Source: Sphingomonas canadensis (GTDB lineage Bacteria > Pseudomonadota > Alphaproteobacteria > Sphingomonadales > Sphingomonadaceae). From it: a stretch of DNA of 64,000 bases. The notes under the pieces are model-generated. The model was not told the origin of the DNA. It did not search any database and saw only the letters and a program-made list of their open reading frames with translations. The DNA lies in assembly GCF_026013525.1 (NCBI RefSeq), contig NZ_JAPDRA010000005.1, positions 186,001 to 250,000 of the forward strand, in the 5' to 3' direction. Shown in pieces: positions 58,461 to 64,000 of the stretch; position 1 is the first letter of the stretch, and each line of letters begins with the position of its first letter. The translations under genes were made by a program, and so were the position numbers.

Positions 58461-60548
58461 ATGCGTCGCATCGTGCTTATCGCCACTACGGCTCTCGCCG
58501 CTCCCGCCTTCCTCGCGTCCTGCGCCTCCAAGGACACCGCCGCCCCGGCCACGGTTGCCGAAGCTCCACCGCCCGCGCCCGTCGCGCCGCCCGCGCCGCC
58601 GAAGCCGCGCCCCCAACTCGGCAGCTTCGGCTTCGACGCCGCCGGCATGGACGCCAGCATCGCGCCCGGCAACGACTTCTACGGTTTCGCCAACGGCACC
58701 TGGCTGAAGAACACGCCGATCCCCGCGGACAAGTCGAACTACGGCATGTTCACCGCGCTCGACGATCTGTCGAAGGATCGCGTGCGCGGCATCATCGAGG
58801 GCCTGAAGGGCGATCCGAGCAACAAGATCGGCATGGCCTATGCCAGCTATCTCGATACCGCGACGGTGGAGGCCAAGGGCCTGGCGCCGATCCAGCCCTG
58901 GCTGGACAAGGTGCGCGCGATCAAGACCAAGAAGGACTATCTCGCGATGGTCGTCGAGGGCGGCAAGATCGGCGTCCGCGGCCCCGTGGGCGGCTATGTC
59001 GGCCAGGACGACAAGATCCCCGAAAACTATATCCTCACGATGGGCCAGGGCGGCACCGGCATGCCGGACCGCGACATGTACCTGGTCGACAACGACAAGA
59101 TGAAGAAGGTGCGTGCGGCCTATGTCGCGCATCTCGCCAACCTGCTGAAGCTGGCGGGCGAAAAGGACGCGGACAAGCGCGCCGCAGCGATCATGGCGCT
59201 GGAGACCAAGATCGCCAAGGTGCAGTGGACCCGCGAGGATTCGTCCGACGCCGCCAAGACCTACAACAAGTTCACCGTGGCCCAGACCGCCAAGCTGTCG
59301 AGCGCCACGCTCGACCTGCCGGCGATGCTGAAGGCGACCAGCCCGAAGATCACCGAGGTGCTGATCAACCAGCCGACCGCGTTCAAGGGCATCGCGGGCA
59401 TTCTCGACAAGACGCCGATGGCGGTGCTGAAGGACCAGATGCTGGTCCGCAGCCTGGACGGCCTGTCGAACTTCCTGCCCGATGCGGTGGCGAACGAGAC
59501 CTTCGCCTTCTTCGGCACCATGCTCCAGGGTACGCCGCAGCGCGAGGAGCGCTGGAAGCGCGGCGTGGGCTTCGTCGAGGGAACGCTGGGCGAAGAGGTC
59601 GGCAAGGAATATGCCGCCCGCTATTTCCCGCCCGAGTATAAGGAGAAGATGAACGAGCTCGTGAAGAACGTGCTCGACGCGATGGGCCGCCGCATCGACG
59701 GGCTCTCCTGGATGCAGCCGCAGACCAAGGAACGGGCGAAGGCGAAGCTCAAGAACTTCACCGTCAAGGTCGGCTATCCGGACCGCTGGCGTGACTATTC
59801 GGGGCTTGAGATCAAGGCCGACGACCTGTTCGGCAACGCGATCCGTTCCAACCAGTTCGATTACGAATATGAGCTGGGCAAGCTGGGCGGGCCGGTGCGC
59901 CGCTGGGAATGGGGCATGCTGCCCCAGACCGTGAACGCCTATGCCAATTTCGGCATGATGGAGGTGGTGTTCCCGGCCGCGATCCTGCAGCCGCCGTTCT
60001 TCGATCCCAACGCCGATCCGGCGGTGAACTATGGCGGCATCGGCGCGGTGATCGGGCACGAGATCAGCCACCATTTCGACGACCAAGGCGCCAAGTACAA
60101 CGAGAAGGGCGAGCTTTCCGACTGGTGGACGCCCGAGGACGTCAAGGCGTTCGGCGAGGCCACCAAGGCGCTGGTCGCGCAGTATGACGCCTATGAGCCG
60201 CTGCCGGGCGAGCATGTGAAGGGCGAGTTCACGCTGGGCGAGAACATCGGCGACCTGGCCGGCCTGACCATCGCCTATGACGCCTACAAGCATTCGTTGG
60301 GCGGCCAGACGGCGCCGGTGATCGACGGCTATTCGGGCGACCAGCGCTTCTTCCTGGGCTGGGCGCAGGTGTGGCGCCGCAACTATCGCGACGCGAACCT
60401 GAGCGGACGGCTGCTGACCGATCCGCACAGCCCGTCGCAGTATCGCGCCTGGGTCGTGCGCAACCTGGACGCCTGGTACGACGCCTTCGCGCCCGAGCCG
60501 GGCCAGGCGATGTTCCTGGCACCGGCGCAGCGCGTCCGCATCTGGTGA
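58461..60548 (+). CDS. M13-family (neprilysin-like) metallopeptidase, lipoprotein
   Basis: A 695-residue zinc peptidase with a lipoprotein signal (MRRIVLIATTALAAPAFLASC, lipidated Cys in LASC). After a Pro/Ala spacer the M13 domain begins at DASIAPGNDFYGFANGTW. The zinc site is VIGHEISHHFDDQG (about residue 532) with the third ligand in LGENIGDLAGLTIAYDAY. The end APAQRVRIW is the family's usual C terminus. Probably envelope-bound peptide hydrolase; substrates unknown. Confidence 0.95.
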   Translation: MRRIVLIATTALAAPAFLASCASKDTAAPATVAEAPPPAPVAPPAPPKPRPQLGSFGFDAAGMDASIAPGNDFYGFANGTWLKNTPIPADKSNYGMFTALDDLSKDRVRGIIEGLKGDPSNKIGMAYASYLDTATVEAKGLAPIQPWLDKVRAIKTKKDYLAMVVEGGKIGVRGPVGGYVGQDDKIPENYILTMGQGGTGMPDRDMYLVDNDKMKKVRAAYVAHLANLLKLAGEKDADKRAAAIMALETKIAKVQWTREDSSDAAKTYNKFTVAQTAKLSSATLDLPAMLKATSPKITEVLINQPTAFKGIAGILDKTPMAVLKDQMLVRSLDGLSNFLPDAVANETFAFFGTMLQGTPQREERWKRGVGFVEGTLGEEVGKEYAARYFPPEYKEKMNELVKNVLDAMGRRIDGLSWMQPQTKERAKAKLKNFTVKVGYPDRWRDYSGLEIKADDLFGNAIRSNQFDYEYELGKLGGPVRRWEWGMLPQTVNAYANFGMMEVVFPAAILQPPFFDPNADPAVNYGGIGAVIGHEISHHFDDQGAKYNEKGELSDWWTPEDVKAFGEATKALVAQYDAYEPLPGEHVKGEFTLGENIGDLAGLTIAYDAYKHSLGGQTAPVIDGYSGDQRFFLGWAQVWRRNYRDANLSGRLLTDPHSPSQYRAWVVRNLDAWYDAFAPEPGQAMFLAPAQRVRIW

Positions 60549-60581
60549 TCTGAACGGCTTCCGTTCGCGGTAAGCAATCGG

Positions 60582-60616
60582 GAGGGGCGCGTCCGGCCGG
60601 GCGTGCCCCTCTTGCT
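60582..60616 (+). terminator. Probable terminator after the M13 peptidase
   Basis: GAGGGGC (60582-60588) pairs with GCCCCTC (60605-60611), with extra pairing inside the 16-base loop, followed by TTGCTTT. Confidence 0.6.
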
Positions 60617-60697
60617 TTCCGGAACGAGCCGGCGCGGCCGGTCGGATTATCCCACGCGAATGCTTGACCCCTCCCGCGCCCCGCCGCACAGGAACGC

Positions 60698-63085
60698 ATG
60701 GCCACGATCCCCGCACGGCAAAACGCCAGCATGCTGCCGCTCTTCGCCGCGGTGCTGGCTGGGTTCGCCGCGGGCGCGCTGATCCTCGTCACGCTGGGCG
60801 AGCGCGCGATCGCGGTCGGCTTCGTTTCGATGGGGCTGGTCGCCGCCGGCGCGGCCTTTGCGCTGCGGCGCAGGTCCGCCGCCGTGGCACAGGATGCGCC
60901 CGCGACTGACTGGGCCGTTGCCCATGCGCTCGCCCAGGCCAGCGACGACGCGCTGGCGGTAACCGATCGCGCCGGGCGGCTGATCTGCGCCAACAACCGC
61001 TATGAGGCGCTGTTCGCCGGCTTCCCGACGCCGCCGGGCCTGCCTGTGAGCGAATCGGCGGTGGCGGCGCTGGGCGATGCCGGCCGCGCCGCCTGGCGCG
61101 ACGGCGAGGGGCGGTGCGACGGCGTCCAGGTGTTCGGCGCGTCGGTTTCCGCGCGCGTGCGCCGGGTGGGCGAGGATACGCTGGTGTGGCGCTTCATCGG
61201 CGTGCAGGCGCTGGATCTGGCGGCACAGGTGCAGGCGCTGATCGCCGGGCATACCGGTGATCGCATGGGCGCGGCGGGCATCATGACCGTACTGGTGTCG
61301 CCGGAGGGGCGCATCCGATCGGCCAACCGCGTGTTCCGGCTGCGCGCGATGGGCAATGCCGAATCGCTGATCGAGGGCCGCGATTTCGCGCGGTTCCTGG
61401 TCACCGATTCGCTGGGCCTCGTCCATTTCGAGCGCGAGGGGATCGAGGGGACGCCGCTGCGGGTGCTGCAGATCCCGTTCCTCGACGGTGAAGACGCGCC
61501 GATGCTGGTCGCGCTGCTCGACGAGGAGGCGGACACCGTTCCCACGCCCGCGATCGGCGCGAGCGCGACGGCGCATGTCCGCTCGCTGATATCGCTGCTG
61601 CCGGCGGGCATGGCGCTGGTCGATCGCGACGGGCGCTTCGTCCATATGAACGACGCCTTCGTGCGCGGTGCGCGGATCAACGCCGCCGCGCCGCCGCTCT
61701 ATCCGATCGACCTGGTGGTGCGCGAGGACAAGGGCGCTCTGGCCGATGCCGTGCGCCGCTTCGCCACCGGCAGCCCGCAATCGGCGGAGATGACGGTGCG
61801 CTTCGTCGACGCGCCCGAGGAGCCGGTGGCGATCACCATCGCCGGCGCGCGCGGGCTGGGCGAGGCGGCGGTGCTGATCAGCCTGAAGGATTCGGGCGAG
61901 GAATCGAAGCTGAAGCGCCAGGTGGCCCAGGCGACCAAGATGCAGGCTGTGGGCCAGCTCGCGGGCGGCGTGGCGCATGATTTCAACAACATCCTGACCG
62001 CGATCATCGGCCATTGCGATCTGATGCTGATGCGCCATTCGCCCGGCGACAGCGATTATGACGACATCCAGCAGATCCGCGCCAATTCCAATCGCGCGGC
62101 CAGCCTGACGCGCCAGCTCCTCGCCTTCTCGCGCCAGCAGACGCTTCGGCCGCAGGTGCTCCAGCTTCCGGACGTGATCTCGGAGGTGTCGAACCTGCTC
62201 CGCCGCCTGCTGGGCGAGACGGTTACGCTGGAGGTGCATCACGGCCGCAACCTGGGGCCGGTGCGCGCCGATCCTGGCCAGCTCGAGCAGGTGGTGGTCA
62301 ACCTGGCGGTCAACGCGCGCGATGCGATGCTGGCGGCCAACCCCAGCGGCGGCGGCGTGCTGACCATCGAGACCATGTCCGTCCCCGCCAGCGAGGTGCG
62401 CGCGATGGACGAGGACGTGCTCCCCGTGGGCGACTATACGGCGCTGCGCATCTCCGACACCGGCACCGGCATCCCGCCCGAGGTGCTGCCCAAGATCTTC
62501 GAGCCCTTCTTCACCACCAAGGAGGTGGGCAAGGGCACGGGGCTGGGCCTTTCCACCGTCTATGGCATCATCAAGCAATCGGGCGGGTTCATCTTCGCGG
62601 AGAGCGAGCCGGGGAAGGGGGCGGCCTTTACCATCTATCTCCCCGTCCACGCCGCGGCCGAGGAGACCACCGCGGCCAAGGGCCCGTTGCCCGTCAAGGA
62701 AAAGCCGGCCGACCTGTGGGGCACCGGCACCGTGCTGATCGTCGAGGACGAGGACATGGTGCGCGCGATCGCCGAGCGGGCGCTCAGCCGCCAGGGCTAT
62801 ACCGTGCTCACCGCCGAGAATGGCGAGGCGGCGCTGGAGCTGCTGGAGGCGGCGGAGCGCCCGGACCTGCTGGTCTCGGACGTGGTGATGCCGGTGATGG
62901 ACGGCCCCAGCATGGCGCGCAAGGTGCGGGCGCGCTATCCCGATCTGCCGATCCTGTTCATGTCGGGCTATGCCGAGGAACAGCTCCGCAAGTCGATCGA
63001 CCTGGAGAATGTCTCCTTCCTGCCCAAGCCCTTTTCGGTGCAGCAGCTCGCCGAAGCGGTCCGCGACGTGCTTAACGCCGAATAA
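60698..63085 (+). CDS. cckA: Cell-cycle hybrid histidine kinase CckA
   Basis: A 795-residue hybrid kinase. Two hydrophobic segments near the N terminus ([20 protein letters not shown] and [20 protein letters not shown]) are followed by PAS domains. The HisKA site is [20 protein letters not shown] (His at about residue 425), then HATPase motifs ([42 protein letters not shown]). A receiver follows with phospho-acceptor [13 protein letters not shown] and the CckA-typical [20 protein letters not shown] end. It phosphorylates CtrA and CpdR through ChpT in alphaproteobacteria. Preceding genes dapA and smpB are in the usual vicinity. Confidence 0.93.
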   Translation: MATIPARQNASMLPLFAAVLAGFAAGALILVTLGERAIAVGFVSMGLVAAGAAFALRRRSAAVAQDAPATDWAVAHALAQASDDALAVTDRAGRLICANNRYEALFAGFPTPPGLPVSESAVAALGDAGRAAWRDGEGRCDGVQVFGASVSARVRRVGEDTLVWRFIGVQALDLAAQVQALIAGHTGDRMGAAGIMTVLVSPEGRIRSANRVFRLRAMGNAESLIEGRDFARFLVTDSLGLVHFEREGIEGTPLRVLQIPFLDGEDAPMLVALLDEEADTVPTPAIGASATAHVRSLISLLPAGMALVDRDGRFVHMNDAFVRGARINAAAPPLYPIDLVVREDKGALADAVRRFATGSPQSAEMTVRFVDAPEEPVAITIAGARGLGEAAVLISLKDSGEESKLKRQVAQATKMQAVGQLAGGVAHDFNNILTAIIGHCDLMLMRHSPGDSDYDDIQQIRANSNRAASLTRQLLAFSRQQTLRPQVLQLPDVISEVSNLLRRLLGETVTLEVHHGRNLGPVRADPGQLEQVVVNLAVNARDAMLAANPSGGGVLTIETMSVPASEVRAMDEDVLPVGDYTALRISDTGTGIPPEVLPKIFEPFFTTKEVGKGTGLGLSTVYGIIKQSGGFIFAESEPGKGAAFTIYLPVHAAAEETTAAKGPLPVKEKPADLWGTGTVLIVEDEDMVRAIAERALSRQGYTVLTAENGEAALELLEAAERPDLLVSDVVMPVMDGPSMARKVRARYPDLPILFMSGYAEEQLRKSIDLENVSFLPKPFSVQQLAEAVRDVLNAE

Positions 63086-63123
63086 AGCTTGTCGTACAGC
63101 AACTTGTCTGCAAGATCGGGTGC

Positions 63124-63471
63124 GTGAGCGGGCCAAGGCGCATTTTGATCGTCGAAGACGAGCCGTTGATCGCGATGATGCTGGAAGACATCCTCGCGAC
63201 GCTGGATCGTGAGGTGGCGGGCGTGCTGGATTCGGTTCCCGCGGCGCTGGCGCGTATTGCCGAGGGCGGGATCGACGCCGCGATCCTGGACGTCCATCTG
63301 CGCGGCCATACCTGCTGGCCCGTCGCCGATGCGCTGGCGGAACGGGGCATCCCCTTCGTGATCGCGAGCGGCGGGGGAGAACGGGTCCCCGATCCCCATG
63401 GCGCCAGGCCGGTGCTCGCCAAGCCGTTCACGGTAGACGGCGTCCGCAGCCGGCTCGACGCGCTGGCCTGA
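63124..63471 (+). CDS. Single-domain response regulator
   Basis: A 115-residue receiver from GTG 63124. ILIVEDEPLIAMMLEDIL holds the acidic pocket, DAAILDVHLRG the phospho-acceptor Asp, IPFVIASGGG the conserved Ser/Thr position, and VLAKPFTVDG the Lys. There is no output domain. It lies 38 nt after cckA, so it may be co-transcribed. It could be a CckA-related shuttle, but it belongs to a broad sphingomonad family and is not clearly CpdR. Confidence 0.85.
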   Translation: MSGPRRILIVEDEPLIAMMLEDILATLDREVAGVLDSVPAALARIAEGGIDAAILDVHLRGHTCWPVADALAERGIPFVIASGGGERVPDPHGARPVLAKPFTVDGVRSRLDALA

Positions 63472-63492
63472 CCATTCCCCCGGCGGCAGCGC

Positions 63493-63864
63493 TCAGGCGG
63501 CGGGCAGGGCGTTCAGCCAGGCGCGCGCGGCGTCCATCGAATTGAACAGCTCGGTGCGTTCCCAGCCCGCCAGCAGCCGGCGGGCCTGGAGCAGCGGCAG
63601 GCTGGCGCCCACCACCACGGCGACGCGATCGTTCGCGCCGGTGGCCACGCGATCGAGGCGCTGCAGGCTGTCCGCGGTCGCCTGCGGCTGCACCGATGCC
63701 TGGGTGGCGTTGAACAGCAGCTTGAGCCGCCCCGCCTGCACGCGGGCACGCGCCGCCTCACGCGCCAGGTCCTCGCGATAGCGCGTCACCGTCTCGGTGG
63801 TCCAAAGCCCGGCCGCGCGGACTTCCAGGATACCCTCGGTGATGTGGAAACGAAAATCGTACAT
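63493..63864 (-). CDS. STAS-like/SpoIIAA-like hypothetical protein
   Basis: A 123-residue soluble protein. FRFHITEGILEVRAAGLWTT at the start and KLLFNATQASVQPQATADSL suggest the alternating strand-helix fold of SpoIIAA/STAS-like domains; no phosphorylatable Ser in the typical DxS loop is evident. It is convergent with the response regulator gene, 21 nt between stops. Function unknown. Confidence 0.65.
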   Translation of the reverse strand: MYDFRFHITEGILEVRAAGLWTTETVTRYREDLAREAARARVQAGRLKLLFNATQASVQPQATADSLQRLDRVATGANDRVAVVVGASLPLLQARRLLAGWERTELFNSMDAARAWLNALPAA

Positions 63865-64000
63865 GAGCTTCCCCGCCCCAGGTTGACGATCGCCATGCCC
63901 GATCGCGCGGGCTTGAGAAATTTCGTTCGATTACGGATTGTTCCGGTAACGATCCGGCAACGCATCGGGCGTGTTCCGCATGTGTTGGTTCGCCTCTTGT
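63865..64000. other. Intergenic end of window
   Basis: The last 136 bases upstream of the STAS-like gene. It contains its probable promoter region and no recognisable gene. Confidence 0.4.

Noticed and set aside
60647..63136. A minus-strand open frame of over 800 codons opposite cckA
   Set aside because: Antisense of cckA with His/Arg-rich composition, typical for GC-rich genomes.

Overview
The window is high-GC (about two thirds G+C by eye) chromosomal DNA of an alphaproteobacterium, most likely a sphingomonad (Sphingomonas or a close relative). Support for this comes from CckA with the dapA-smpB-cckA order, the yqeY/dnaG/rpoD and carA/carB neighbourhood, TrmFO, a Tad-type pilin group, DUF4170, M13 and M28 exported peptidases, and frequent GTG/TTG starts. 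It is core chromosome with several small accessory insertions. No rRNA, CRISPR array, insertion sequence or prophage was seen.

Layout. 1-2.2 kb: the 3'-truncated gene of a TipN-like membrane coiled-coil protein, divergent from a degenerate Hpt protein. 2.2-7.5 kb: a tightly packed minus-strand operon (MoxR ATPase, GFA protein, ferric-reductase-like membrane protein, GT39-type glycosyltransferase, CoxE-like VWA protein). 7.6-14 kb: rpoD, dnaG and yqeY, where dnaG carries an in-frame 314-residue intein inside its zinc finger. 14-19.8 kb: carA and carB separated by a low-GC gene and a DUF559 gene. 20-23 kb: greA, a rhomboid-like pseudoprotease and a yqjDE-like membrane operon. 23-27.6 kb: eno, ftsB, pdhA, pdhB. 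27.6-31 kb: three Tad minor pilin/TadG genes. 31-38.7 kb: a squalene/phytoene-synthase-fold protein, EF-hand protein, trmFO, lysoplasmalogenase family, DUF952, and gyrA with a 40-bp alternating purine-pyrimidine tract upstream. 38.8-45.5 kb: TPR-like exported protein, Lrp regulator, degenerate histidine kinase, polysaccharide deacetylase and two tRNAs. 45.5-50.3 kb: ThuA-like protein, small lipoprotein, M28 peptidase, ettA. 50.3-51.35 kb: an AT-rich island with an orphan SLATT-like gene. 51.35-64 kb: acetyltransferase, yeast-type cytosine deaminase, acylphosphatase, DoxX, greB, lytic transglycosylase, dapA, smpB, M13 peptidase, cckA, a response regulator and a STAS-like protein.

The most notable items are the DnaG intein, which interrupts the primase between two zinc ligands, and two DUF559 nuclease-like genes each enclosed by a pair of inverted, GC-rich palindromic repeats. 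The two repeat pairs differ in sequence, and both units sit within the dnaG/carAB core cluster. This looks like a small repeat-plus-nuclease mobile or domesticated unit, comparable in layout to REP/RAYT systems but with a different enzyme. Also notable are the Z-DNA-prone tract at gyrA, the pseudo-rhomboid, the His-less Hpt protein and the orphan SLATT gene.
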